Notes under the pieces: model-generated
Told to the model about the DNA's origin: nothing
Seen by the model: the letters and a program-made list of their open reading frames with translations, nothing else
Database searches by the model: none
Assembly (NCBI RefSeq): GCF_002797895.1
Contig: NZ_PGES01000001.1
Location: 5,518,001 to 5,582,000, forward strand
Direction: 5' to 3'
Length of the DNA: 64,000 bases
Source of the DNA: Janthinobacterium sp. 67
GTDB taxonomy: Bacteria > Pseudomonadota > Gammaproteobacteria > Burkholderiales > Burkholderiaceae_D
Shown here: positions 33,748-42,591 of the stretch, in pieces
How the letters are laid out: every line of letters starts with the position of its first letter
How positions within the stretch are numbered: the stretch's first letter is position 1
Made by a program: the position numbers and the translations under genes

Positions 33748-34902
33748 CTAGCCGCCGTTCCCTCTGTCGTTCAGCGATACCCTGGGCAGGCGCACGGTAA
33801 ATATCGTGCCGCTTTCCAGGCTGGACTCGGCGCCGATGGTGCCGCCGTGCGCGCTGGCGATCTCACGCGCGATAAACAGACCCAGGCCGATGCTGGTGGC
33901 ATTGGGCGCCTTGTGATCGTCGGAAATGGCCAGCTGGACCAGCGGATCGAAAATGCTTTTCAGCGACGCTTCCGGGATCTGGCGGCCGAAATTCTTCACT
34001 TGCACCACGGTCGTATCGGCATCGCCGAAAGCCGTGATGGTCACCGGCTGGTCGTCGGTGCGGTATTGCGCAGCATTGTTGAGCAAATTGGAAAACAGCT
34101 GGGACAGGCGGGCCGCATCGAAGTCGCCAATCATCTCGCCCGTGGTGCTCAGTTCAAACTTGCATTGCGGGTGAGCGGCCGATGCATCCTCGACGGCCGT
34201 CTTGCAGATTTCCCCCAGGTCGCCCAAGGCGGGTGAAATGGGCATGTGTCCCCCCAGCTGCGTCCTGGCGAACTCCAGCAAATCGTTCACCATGGTTGTC
34301 ATGGTGGCCGCGCTGCGGGCGACCCGCGCACCGATCTGCACCGTGGAAGCGGAGGTCGCGCTTGGCCTGCTCAGCAGAGCACCGGCCATCGTCATCGTGC
34401 TCAGCGGACTGCGCAGATCGTGGCTGAGGATGGCGAGAAAGGTATTGCGGGTGCGGTCGCTCTGCTGCGAGTAGCGTATGGCTGATTCCTGCAGCGCCTG
34501 GTCTATCGCTTCATTGAAGCGCAAGATGTCGTCCGTTGCCGTTTTCGACGTCACCGGCACCTGTGCCATCCACAGGCGCAGCACGCTGGCCCGCATGGCG
34601 CGAAATTCCGCCGTCAGCTGCGGTAGCGTGAAGCCGATCTGCTGGCGCAGCGAGCCATGCGTGGCGGCTGCCGTTTCCTTGCCCGTTATTTCCGATACGC
34701 CCGTGGTCGATTTCTTTTTTCGCTGCGCCGCGTTCTCGATGACGTCCATGTCGCGCACGATGGTTTGCAGCATCTGCTTGGCATGATCGCGCAATTCCAC
34801 TTTCGAGATGGCGGCTCCCGGAATGGGCAGCGACCTGGCGAAGAGTTCCCACTCTTCCAGGATTGGCTCCAGATGGCCGGTAATAAAGCGCGATAGTTTC
34901 AC
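33748..34902 (-). CDS. Sensor histidine kinase with RsbRD-like N-terminus
   Basis: A 384-residue soluble kinase. Residues 10-150 form an all-helical N-terminus with LRDHAKQMLQTIVRDMDV, like the RsbRD/RsbT co-antagonist sensor domain. The HisKA box holds the phosphoacceptor in FLAILSHDLRSPLSTM, and the HATPase has NLLNNAAQY, SIFDPLVQLA and GLGLFIAREIASAHGG. No membrane helix, so it senses a cytoplasmic signal. No response regulator is adjacent; the partner is unknown. Confidence 0.88.
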   Translation of the reverse strand: MKLSRFITGHLEPILEEWELFARSLPIPGAAISKVELRDHAKQMLQTIVRDMDVIENAAQRKKKSTTGVSEITGKETAAATHGSLRQQIGFTLPQLTAEFRAMRASVLRLWMAQVPVTSKTATDDILRFNEAIDQALQESAIRYSQQSDRTRNTFLAILSHDLRSPLSTMTMAGALLSRPSATSASTVQIGARVARSAATMTTMVNDLLEFARTQLGGHMPISPALGDLGEICKTAVEDASAAHPQCKFELSTTGEMIGDFDAARLSQLFSNLLNNAAQYRTDDQPVTITAFGDADTTVVQVKNFGRQIPEASLKSIFDPLVQLAISDDHKAPNATSIGLGLFIAREIASAHGGTIGAESSLESGTIFTVRLPRVSLNDRGNGG

Positions 34903-35232
34903 GGAGGACCAATGCGTTGATGGAAGAGGAGCCAGTGTACGCTGTTGAGGTGGGGATGGGGGATTGCATCCCTGTGCCGGGTGTTATCTACGTGTGACCC
35001 GGCGCCATGGCGTCAAACATGTCCTTGCCAACGGCCCCTTGGCCATGAAAGAAATCTTGCGTTCATGCTGTGCAGGTGGCTGGAATTGCGGTATCGCAAA
35101 CAGTGGCAAGCATGAATCGGATTCATCGATGCCATGGTAGTGACTTTTTTATATCGTGTTTGTGACGATGTGTGAGTATTTTGCCGCCTATTTGGTGCAC
35201 ACTTTGCCGGATATAAATCCGGGAGTGCCGCC
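34903..35232. other. 330-bp intergenic region, no gene seen
   Basis: It lies between the divergent kinase and diguanylate cyclase genes. It contains promoter-like AT-rich patches (TTTTTTATATCG near 35145) and the cyclase leader, but I found no open frame with a credible ribosome-binding site and no RNA gene. Confidence 0.5.
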
Positions 35233-36834
35233 ATGACCAGGTCACGCAGCTTGCCGCCACGATTGCTGGGAGCACGCTTCCGTGGCTTTTCCCTGCTGCC
35301 GCTGGCCATTTCATTTGTCGTGCTGGTATGCCTGTCGCTGCTGGCGCTCCAGCTATGGATGACCTTGCGCGCCCGCGAAGTGCAACTCGATGAAGCGGGG
35401 CGCGAAAGCGCCAATCTGGCGCAATCTGTGGCGCAGCATGCCTATGACACCATCAAGGAAGCCGATACGGTGCTGGTTGGACTCGTGGAGCGGGTGCAAA
35501 CAGACGGTGTTTCCGATCCTGAACTGGCCCGCATGCACAAGTTGCTGGTCACGCGTGTCGCCGAGCTGCGCCAGTTGCACGGCATCTTCATCTATGCCAG
35601 GGATGGCAGCTGGCTGGTGAACTCGCAGCAAACGCTGTTGAGCAATTTGAATAATTCCGATCGCGATTACTTCAACTACCATCGAACGCATGCAGATCGA
35701 GGCCCCTATGTCGGGCCTCCCGTGCGCAGCAAATCGACGGGACATTGGATCGTCACCGTGTCGCGGCGTATCAATATGCCTGACGGCAGTTTCGGCGGCG
35801 TGGCGCTGGCGACCATTGATATGAATTATTTCAGGGTGTTTTATGAACGCTTTTCGATAGGAAAAAAAGGCGCCATTTTCATTGCAAATGGAAACGGTAT
35901 TCTGTTATTGAGACGGCCGTTCGACGAAAGTTTGCTGGGACGCGATCTTTCGCAGTTTCCCTTATTTCATGATTATTTGCCCAAAAGTCCCGTTGGGACG
36001 GCTGTGATCAAGTCGCGAGTCGATGGCGTGACGCGTATCAATAGCTATCGTAGAGTCGAGGAATACCCGCTGGTGGTCTCCGCCGCGTTGTCGCAGGATG
36101 AAGTGCTCGCTGCGTGGCGTGTCGATGCGGTGATGCAAAATGCGGTGGGGGGCGTGCTGGTATTGCTGATCGCGTTCATCGGATACCGCGTGGTGCGGCA
36201 GATCGATTTGCGGGGCAAGAGCGAGGCGGGACTGGTCGAGGCGCGCAATGAACTGGAAATGATCAATGAAACCCTGGCCCGCCTTGCCAACCAGGATGGG
36301 TTGACGGGGCTGGCGAACCGGCGCCACTTCGACCAGTCGCTGCTTGCCGAGTTCAGCCGTGCGCAGCGTGAGGAGAGCTCGCTTGGGTTGGTGTTGATCG
36401 ATGTCGATTTCTTCAAGCAATACAACGATATCTATGGCCATGTGGCCGGCGACGAGTGCCTGAGAAAAATCGGCAAAGTGGTCGGCTACAGCATGCGCAG
36501 GCCGGGCGACCTTGCGGCGCGCTACGGCGGCGAGGAAATGGTCGTTTTATTGCCCGGTACGGATATGCAGGGCGCATTGGCGGTGGCGGAAGGCGTTCGC
36601 CAGGCCGTGCAATCGCTGGGAATCGAGCATAGTGGCAATCCTCTCGGCGTGGTGACGGCCAGCGTCGGCGTGGCGGCTTTTATGCCGATGCACCTGGAAA
36701 ACCTGCCGGTCGAGTTGGTTGAGCTTGCTGACAAGGCACTGTACAAGGCCAAGGCATCGGGGAGAAATCAGGTTTGTTATGAGTCTTCTGGCAAAAGTGC
36801 CGAGCAGGCCGCCACTGCTCTTGCGTTTCGATAG
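35233..36834 (+). CDS. Membrane diguanylate cyclase (dCache sensor, GGDEF output)
   Basis: A 533-residue protein. A helix near residues 17-42 and another near 305-325 (VLVLLIAFIGYRVV) bracket a periplasmic dCache (Cache_1-type) domain (SAEXX loop near NSDRDYFNYHRTHADRGPYVG). The C-terminal GGDEF domain has the active-site loop RYGGEEMVVL, a GGEEF-type variant that is normally active, and the inhibitory site RPGD five residues upstream, so product inhibition is expected. It makes cyclic di-GMP, linked to motility and biofilm. The ligand of the sensor is unknown. Confidence 0.9.
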   Translation: MTRSRSLPPRLLGARFRGFSLLPLAISFVVLVCLSLLALQLWMTLRAREVQLDEAGRESANLAQSVAQHAYDTIKEADTVLVGLVERVQTDGVSDPELARMHKLLVTRVAELRQLHGIFIYARDGSWLVNSQQTLLSNLNNSDRDYFNYHRTHADRGPYVGPPVRSKSTGHWIVTVSRRINMPDGSFGGVALATIDMNYFRVFYERFSIGKKGAIFIANGNGILLLRRPFDESLLGRDLSQFPLFHDYLPKSPVGTAVIKSRVDGVTRINSYRRVEEYPLVVSAALSQDEVLAAWRVDAVMQNAVGGVLVLLIAFIGYRVVRQIDLRGKSEAGLVEARNELEMINETLARLANQDGLTGLANRRHFDQSLLAEFSRAQREESSLGLVLIDVDFFKQYNDIYGHVAGDECLRKIGKVVGYSMRRPGDLAARYGGEEMVVLLPGTDMQGALAVAEGVRQAVQSLGIEHSGNPLGVVTASVGVAAFMPMHLENLPVELVELADKALYKAKASGRNQVCYESSGKSAEQAATALAFR

Positions 36835-36968
36835 CCGTTGTTGACGGTGCATGAGCCGGGGCGGCTTTGTGCTGCGTCCTCGGTGGCGCGTGCGCCAGCC
36901 CTGTCCATGTACAATCGGCAACATACGGATCGACGTATCCGCCCCTTCATTGCGGAGTACGTTCAAGC

Positions 36969-37808
36969 GTGACACAAACATTGCAAACCTGGCTGCTGGC
37001 CTGGCGGGAAGCCTTCACATGCGTCGGCCTGGGGCTGCGCGATGCGCGTCATGCGGGCCTGTGGTGGCGTTCCGCGCTGTGGTGCATGGCGGTCGTGGCG
37101 CTGTGGCTGGGACTGTATGGTTACTTCGGCCGTTTTTTTGTCGAGCTGAGCGCCATGCTGGCGCTGGTGTCCGTCACCGGCTTGCTGGGCCTGGGCGTGA
37201 TGGATGGCGTCGGGACACTGGCCAGCGGGCCGGCCACCGTGTCGCAGATGGGCAATATCGCCGGCGGCCTGGGCAGCGCCGCCAAGGCCATGCTGTCGAT
37301 CGGCCAGATTGCCCTGGCGTTGCTGGCGCTGGCTGCTTTTTTCTATGTGATGGTCTTTATCGTCGGCGCCATCGGCACGGCGCGCCTGCCGCTGCGCTGG
37401 CTGCTGCTGGAGCGCGCCAAGGCGGTGGCGGCGCGACGCTATGTAGCGTGGCAGCCTCCGGCCGGCCTGGATGCATCCTCCGCGCGCCCCGCCTGGCGGC
37501 GGCGTCTGTTGCTGCTGCTTTCCCTCTTGATTCCGGTGTGGGCCATGTGCGTGCTGATCTCGTACTTGCTGGCCTGGAACATCCAGATGGTCTACGGCGC
37601 GGCGGCCGAAGAGGTGCTCGGCGCGGAACAGCAAGCGGCGTTGCGCCGCGAACAGCGCCCGGCGATTTTTGCTCTGGGCCTGCTGCTGTGCTTGCTGATG
37701 CTCGTCCCGGTCCTCAATTTACTGTTGCCAGCCGTGCTGTGCACCAGCGTTTGCCATTTGCAGCGCCGCGGCTGGCGCGCAACGCATGCATTAATCAAAG
37801 TGGAGTGA
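36969..37808 (+). CDS. EI24-domain (CysZ-like) membrane protein, GTG start
   Basis: A 279-residue membrane protein with about five hydrophobic segments and a start of TQTLQTWLLAWREAFTCVGL that fits the EI24 domain. CysZ transports sulfate in enterobacteria; many EI24 proteins of betaproteobacteria have no known substrate. I chose GTG 36969 with GGAG about 12 bases upstream. It precedes the HD hydrolase by two bases, so they are an operon. Confidence 0.75.
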   Translation: MTQTLQTWLLAWREAFTCVGLGLRDARHAGLWWRSALWCMAVVALWLGLYGYFGRFFVELSAMLALVSVTGLLGLGVMDGVGTLASGPATVSQMGNIAGGLGSAAKAMLSIGQIALALLALAAFFYVMVFIVGAIGTARLPLRWLLLERAKAVAARRYVAWQPPAGLDASSARPAWRRRLLLLLSLLIPVWAMCVLISYLLAWNIQMVYGAAAEEVLGAEQQAALRREQRPAIFALGLLLCLLMLVPVLNLLLPAVLCTSVCHLQRRGWRATHALIKVE

Positions 37809-37810
37809 AC

Positions 37811-38257
37811 ATGAGTGAACACGCAAGACGCGGTACCTTGGAGCGCGCGATTGAAATCGCCGCCGCCACCCATGCCGGCCAGACGGACAAGGGCGGCGCG
37901 CCATACATATTGCACCCTTTGCGCGTCATGCTGCGCGTCGCCCCCGGCGCCCAGCAGATTGTCGCCGTGCTGCATGACGTGGTGGAAGACAGCGATGGCA
38001 AAGTCACCTTCGACGACCTCGCGAGTGAAGGATTTTCCCAGGAAGTCATCGACGGCGTGCGCGCCGTGAGCAAGATAGAAGGCGAGTCGTATGAAGCGTT
38101 TATCGCCCGCGCGGCGTTGAACCCGGTGGGCAAGGCCGTCAAGCTGGCTGATCTGGCTGAGAATAGCGATTTGTCGAGGATAGAGATGCCGACGGAGAAG
38201 GATTTGGAGAGGGTGGGGAAGTATGGGCGGGCGATGGGGTATTTGGTGGTGAATTGA
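37811..38257 (+). CDS. Small HD-domain hydrolase (MESH1/RelA-SpoT hydrolase-like)
   Basis: A 148-residue protein equal to the hydrolase half of SpoT. HAGQTDKGGAPYILHPLRVM and LHDVVEDS (the His-Asp metal pair and the ED motif) are typical of (p)ppGpp hydrolases such as MESH1. It would cut the 3' pyrophosphate of alarmones, a reading based on motif only. It starts two bases after the EI24 gene. The next gene to the right is a RelA/SpoT synthetase-like gene in the AT-rich island. Confidence 0.82.
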   Translation: MSEHARRGTLERAIEIAAATHAGQTDKGGAPYILHPLRVMLRVAPGAQQIVAVLHDVVEDSDGKVTFDDLASEGFSQEVIDGVRAVSKIEGESYEAFIARAALNPVGKAVKLADLAENSDLSRIEMPTEKDLERVGKYGRAMGYLVVN

Positions 38258-38683
38258 GTTGACTACATAATGGCTGGTAACTCTTGCAGGAAAAGGTAGA
38301 TAGTGACGCGAGTTATTTTATTTATCTAACTCTATTGCAAATCAGTAACTGGAGTAGGATTACTCTCTCCAGTCTAAGAATTAAAGTAAAAAGGCATTAA
38401 CGTCGACTGGGTGGTTGAGATGAAGGTGAGAAATTGATTTCTATCGAGAAAGACGATTGCTTTTTCAATGAAGCTGATATTGTCTTTGGATGCATCGATG
38501 AAAAATATATTGCTCCCCATACTGATAATTGCGATAAGAAATTTAAAAAATTAAATATTGATGAATTCTTTGACTTTATCAGGGTTGTTGTTTGAAACTG
38601 AACTATATCTTTTGATAAATTTTTTAAGAAATAAAACTTTTATGTAGTATTATGTTGGTAAATTTATTAATCCAAGGATTTTT
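38258..38683. other. AT-rich intergenic region at the edge of acquired DNA
   Basis: The base composition drops sharply after 38280. The stretch contains only one small open frame (38434-38595), listed separately, and otherwise no feature I can support. It is the left boundary of the foreign-looking segment that continues to 41098. Confidence 0.6.
38434..38595 (+). CDS. Possible small protein, 53 residues, TTG start
   Basis: A TTG codon is preceded by GGTGAG. The encoded peptide has IEKDDCFFNEADIVFGCID in its first half and ends KLNIDEFFDFIRVVV. It is rich in Asp, Asn and Phe, like proteins of AT-rich islands. It could be a real small gene or a remnant; no homology can be judged by eye. Confidence 0.3.
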   Translation: MISIEKDDCFFNEADIVFGCIDEKYIAPHTDNCDKKFKKLNIDEFFDFIRVVV

Positions 38684-39419
38684 ATGAGCTTTCCCATACC
38701 GGAATTTTCAAGAAAACAAGTGCAACGTGCCGGATACACATTGGTAAATTTCGAGGAGAGTGAAGGTGATTTTGACATGGATGCTTGGCATGATGCATTT
38801 CTTGTCCTTACGAACTGGAGAGCTTGTCACGGTTATCCAATAAATACGTTTCAAGCAACTTTAAGGAACAAACTAAAAAAAATTGATCCTGATGCTCTTG
38901 TTGCTCAACGGCTTAAAAGAACGCCTTCGATTATAAATAAACTCCAGCGAATAAAAGGAATGAATTTGGCTCGGATGCAAGATATTGGCGGATTGAGGGC
39001 CGTTGTAAATTCATTGCCGCAGCTTCAGGTTCTTCATCAAGAATATAAAACTACGATTTTCACACACACATTGGTTTCCGAATATGATTATGTGAAAGAA
39101 CCAAAAGAATCTGGATATCGCAGCGTTCATCTTATTTATAGGTACAAACTACGCTACGACTCGCCTTATGATGGCCTTCAACTTGAACTTCAAATGCGAA
39201 CTAAGTTACAGCACGCATGGGCTACGGCAGTTGAAACAATGGGGACATTCCTTCGGCACTCTTTGAAGTCTAGCGAAGGGCCGGATGAATGGTTGAATTT
39301 TTTTGCACTTGTATCTTCGGCTTTCGCTCACTCCGAGAAAATGCCACTCGTGCCAGGGTATGAACACCTATCAAAGGCTGAAACGTACAGGAAGACGAAA
39401 GAAGACTCTGAGCGTCTAG

Positions 39420-40756
39420 CAGGCTGCTGAAATACCAGAGCGGCCGCCCGTCCAGAGCGGCGATCTGAATGTTATCCTGTCACTCCCGTTCCCCTACCTG
39501 AGAATCGATGCGCGGCGCCGACACCTTCACCGAAAGCTTGTTCATGATGCGCAAGCTGGAAGACTTCATTCCCCAAGATCACCCGCTGCGGGAGGTCCGC
39601 AAGATGGCCAACGCGGCGCTGGAAAAGATGGCAGGTCTGTTCGCCGGCATGTACGAATCGGAAAGCAAAGGCGGCCGCCCCAGCATCGCGCCGGAAAAGC
39701 TGCTGCGCGCCATGCTGCTGCAAGTGCTCTACAGCGTTCGCTCCGAGCGGCAGTTGATGGAACAGGTTCAGTACAACCTGCTGTTCCGCTGGTTCATCGG
39801 CCTGGCCATGGACGACAACGTCTGGGTGGCCAGCGTTTTCAGCAAGAACCGCGAGCGCCTCATTCGGCACGACGCCGTCATCGAATTCTTCAATGAAGTG
39901 CTGGCCATCGCCGGCCAGAACAACTGGCTATCGGGCGAGCATTTCAGCGTGGACGGCACCTTGATCCAAGCTTGGGCAGGCCACAAGAGCTTCGTGCGCA
40001 AAGACGGTGATGGCGGCGACGGCAATGGCGACGGCGGTGACTTCAGGGGCAAGAAGCGCAGCAACGAAACACACCAATCGAAGACCGATCCCGAAGCGCG
40101 CCTGTACCGCAAGGGCAACACAGGCAGCGAGCTGCGTTACATGGGCCATACCCTGAGCGACAACCGCCACGGACTGATCGCCAATGCGCGTGTGACCCAG
40201 GCCGACGGCTATGCTGAACGGGAAGCGGCGAAGGCGATGGTGAACGATGCGCGGCAAGCGCTGAGCGATCCCGCAATTGTGATCACGGTGGGCGCCGATA
40301 AGGGGTACGACGCGGCAGAATTCATCCAGGCCTGTGCGGCCATGAACGTGATGCCACATGTGGCGCAGAACAAGTCGGGCCGCAGCTCGGCGGTGCCTGA
40401 CACGATTGCCCAGAGCCTGGGCTACGCGATTTCTCAGCAGAAGCGCAAGCTCATCGAGCAGGGGTTTGGCTGGGCCAAGATGATTGGCGGTATCCGCCAG
40501 GTGATGGTGCGCGGCCTGCGCAAAGTTGACCAGATGTTCGTGCTCAACATGGCGGCTTATAACTTGGTGCGCATGCGTTCCCTAGGACAAATCCGTCCGC
40601 AGGGCGCGCAGTAAGGGAAAACGGGTTCGAAATCCGACGAAAACAGGAGAAAACGGTCATGTTCGCGTAAGACTTTTCACTTTACGAAACGAATTTCGAA
40701 ATCCTCATGATTTCGCCATACGACCGTTTTCCGTCGGCTGGTATTTCAGCAGCCTG
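39420..40756 (+). mobile_element. IS5-family insertion sequence, 1337 bp
   Basis: It begins CAGGCTGCTGAAATACCAG and ends with its exact complement, a 19-bp perfect terminal inverted repeat. Direct CTAG copies flank it (39416-39419 and 40757-40760), the four-base target duplication typical of the IS5 group. One transposase gene fills most of the length. It is GC-rich against an AT-rich host gene, showing recent arrival. Confidence 0.92.
39508..40614 (+). CDS. IS5-family DDE transposase
   Basis: A 368-residue transposase with an N-terminal DUF772-like region (RKLEDFIPQDHPLREVRKM) and a DDE domain: first Asp in HFSVDGTLIQAW, second in VGADKGYDAAEF and the Glu after KRKLIEQGFGWAK. The glycine/aspartate-rich linker (GDGGDGNGDGGD) is a feature of this subgroup. 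It has complete length and an intact reading frame, so the element may still be active. Confidence 0.9.
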   Translation: MRGADTFTESLFMMRKLEDFIPQDHPLREVRKMANAALEKMAGLFAGMYESESKGGRPSIAPEKLLRAMLLQVLYSVRSERQLMEQVQYNLLFRWFIGLAMDDNVWVASVFSKNRERLIRHDAVIEFFNEVLAIAGQNNWLSGEHFSVDGTLIQAWAGHKSFVRKDGDGGDGNGDGGDFRGKKRSNETHQSKTDPEARLYRKGNTGSELRYMGHTLSDNRHGLIANARVTQADGYAEREAAKAMVNDARQALSDPAIVITVGADKGYDAAEFIQACAAMNVMPHVAQNKSGRSSAVPDTIAQSLGYAISQQKRKLIEQGFGWAKMIGGIRQVMVRGLRKVDQMFVLNMAAYNLVRMRSLGQIRPQGAQ

Positions 40757-41098
40757 CTAGGAGTGAGAGAAAAGCTTGAACGATTTAGTAGTGCGGTACG
40801 TGCAATCCCCACTACCGGAAAGAAAAGAGCGGCGTACTACTTAGTTGAACTTCAACTTACGGGAGATGACTCCAATGTGAAAATCACCTCGTTTGCAAGG
40901 GATAAGCTAGAAGAGGCAAATACGCAGTACAGCAGCGCTGAACGCGAGGCCAAATCGACCGGGACACAAGTAGTATTGGTTGCAGCAGGCTCTATTGAAT
41001 CTCTAAAGCGTGCTTACCCGAACTATTTTCTTGATACCCACGAATTTTTGACACACCTTGAAAAAATTGCACGAAGCAAGTTTTCGATTGTTGAGTAA

Positions 41099-41371
41099 TT
41101 TTCACTTCTCAGTAGTTGTGGGCGAGTGCGGGCGAGGGTCATGCGGGCGAGGCTCAGATCCGGCATTTGTACATAGCCTGAGCCGTTTGTGTTGTCGTTA
41201 GGAAAAACCGCCTGCGGCGCAAAAGCTAGTCAGAGGAATCGGAGAGGGTTGCGCTTGCAAGCGCAACCCGGTTTTGCGGCGCCGAGCTGCGCTCGCCGAA
41301 TGCCCCGCAAAACCCCCGCGCCCGTACCGGACGCGGATTCGATGCCCGCGTTCTGCATACATGGAATAAAT
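41099..41371. other. Structured non-coding region beside the attachment site
   Basis: No gene is supported. The stretch contains a perfect 24-bp palindrome at 41246-41269 (GGGTTGCGCTTG and its complement), a second hairpin pairing GGTTTTGCGG near 41271 with CCGCAAAACC near 41303, and GGCTCAG/CTGAGCC near 41150-41183. It may be the chromosomal DNA originally downstream of ssrA. Confidence 0.5.
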
Positions 41372-41409
41372 AAAAAGGGCCTCCCCGCCAAAACGGGGAA
41401 GCCCTTTTT
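41372..41409. terminator. Bidirectional intrinsic terminator
   Basis: AAAAAGGGC then a stem with CCCCG and CGGGG arms, ending GCCCTTTTT. T runs are present on both strands, so it can stop transcription both ways. On the minus strand it lies 10 bp after the ssrA-like 3' end. Confidence 0.85.
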
Positions 41410-41419
41410 ATTTATTCGG

Positions 41420-41444
41420 TGGTGGAGACGGCGGGAATCGAACC
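41420..41444 (-). other. Prophage attachment site: 3' fragment of ssrA (tmRNA) or a tRNA gene
   Basis: On the minus strand the sequence ends GGTTCGATTCCCGC, then CGTCTCCACCA: a T-loop, acceptor arm and CCA end. The U at position 70 would pair with G3, the alanine identity pair shared by tmRNA and tRNA-Ala. The T-stem 5' side does not pair (GTAGG against CCCGC), so the rest of the gene is missing and has been replaced by phage DNA. The full gene is expected beyond the right end of the prophage. Confidence 0.65.
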
Positions 41445-41602
41445 TACCGTAAACCTAGATTTTTAAGGCATCTTGACTGTTTTGCTGTCAAAATGTGGAC
41501 AATCAACCTCCCAGCGGCAGTAGTTGGGCAAGAACCAGAAGAATACTGTACCAGTTGTCATTCGCGGCTGGGTGGGTAGCCAAATAAACTAAGGAGTAGG
41601 AG

Positions 41603-42466
41603 ATGTTCAATTTGTTGGTGAGCGGCTGGGATATAGCGTCCACACGTGGATCGCTGACGATGCCACTTGGTCGGGTCTTTCAGTTTACAGACGCAAATAT
41701 TGATGCCCAGTACGCCCCAGGCGGAGTTCTTGACGAGGCTGCACTGATGAAGCTGCCGTTGGTAGTCACCAATGAATCATCTAGCGATCCTGCCTCCCCT
41801 GTGATGGCCAGGATTGGCAAGATCACCAAAATTAAGCGCGGCGGTAGGGATTACACCATTGAATACGCGATAGATACGGAGATTCCGCCGATTCCTAATT
41901 CTGTGCTTGAGTCGCTCGCTGGCCAGTTGAATTTCGATATTAACGGAAGGTCCTTCGGTGAATTTGAGACAAACCATTGGGCCGTTAAGGATGTTGACTT
42001 GTTCCAAGTGTTGTTCACGGAAGGTATCGGCCGCACTGAGCCGAGGATTTTCAAGCTACCCATAGGCCCTATAGATGCAAACCTCGTAACGGTGATGATG
42101 CCGTTCGACTCTGGGTTTAATGGCGTGTTCACCGCTCTTCAAGGCGCGGTCAACGCCGCCAACATGCGATGCTTACGAGCCGACAATATTTGGGATCATG
42201 ATGTAATTATCCAAGACGTAGTTATGCTCATAGGAAGCGCTCGCGTTGTGATTTGTGATCTAACGAACAAGAATCCTAATGTATTCTACGAAGCTGGGAT
42301 TGCACACACGATAGGCAAAGACGTAATCTTGATCGCGCAACATGACTCCGACATTCCATTCGATCTACGTCATATACGATATATAAAATATTTATCTAAT
42401 GAGCAAGGTTTGAGGGAGCTCACGGAGAAGGTATCGATGCGGCTGGAAGCGTTGACGAGTAGATAA
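41603..42466 (+). CDS. Accessory prophage protein with nucleoside 2-deoxyribosyltransferase/TIR-like domain
   Basis: A 287-residue protein. The first 150 residues are unrecognised. From about residue 160, VTVMMPFDSGFNGVFTALQGAVNAAN, then SARVVICDLTNKNPNVFYEAGIAHTIGKDVILI, matches the Rossmann-like NDT/TIR-type fold found in NAD- or nucleotide-using effectors. The Glu in FYEAGIAH is the likely catalytic residue. It has its own ribosome-binding site (GGAGTAGGAG) and sits between the attachment site and the integrase, a place where P2-like phages carry anti-phage cargo. The role is inferred. Confidence 0.6.
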   Translation: MFNLLVSGWDIASTRGSLTMPLGRVFQFTDANIDAQYAPGGVLDEAALMKLPLVVTNESSSDPASPVMARIGKITKIKRGGRDYTIEYAIDTEIPPIPNSVLESLAGQLNFDINGRSFGEFETNHWAVKDVDLFQVLFTEGIGRTEPRIFKLPIGPIDANLVTVMMPFDSGFNGVFTALQGAVNAANMRCLRADNIWDHDVIIQDVVMLIGSARVVICDLTNKNPNVFYEAGIAHTIGKDVILIAQHDSDIPFDLRHIRYIKYLSNEQGLRELTEKVSMRLEALTSR

Positions 42467-42591
42467 TAAGAGCCTCCCTCTGGTTTTTATGCGAATGGCC
42501 GGTTTCGAAGGGGCTATCTCGACAGCACTATAAATTTAAAAAGATCATGGTACGAAACTCGTATTCAATAATGTAAACGTGGGATTTTTAA

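Larger units (their letters stand above)
38684..41098 (+). pseudogene. RelA/SpoT-domain protein gene, disrupted by an IS5-family element
   Basis: The left part (38684-39419) encodes about 245 residues with a RelA/SpoT synthetase domain (RLKRTPSIINKLQRI, QDIGGLRAVV, EPKESGYRSVHLIYRYK, LELQMRTKLQHAWATAVE). It is cut at 39420-40756 by the IS. The right part resumes at 40761 with GVREKLERFSSAVRAIP and ends at 41098. Removing the IS and one CTAG copy restores one frame of 357 codons. ATG 38684 with AAGGA upstream. The intact gene would make a small alarmone-type synthetase, some of which act as toxins; the present one should be dead. Confidence 0.82.

Noticed and set aside
35013..35414. A 133-codon minus-strand frame upstream of the cyclase
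   Set aside because: It covers the start of the cyclase on the other strand, is Ser/Arg-rich and has no family features.
41420..41800. A complete tmRNA gene
   Set aside because: No tmRNA 5' end or tag frame is visible on the minus strand, and a clear protein gene begins at 41603. Only the 3' fragment is present.
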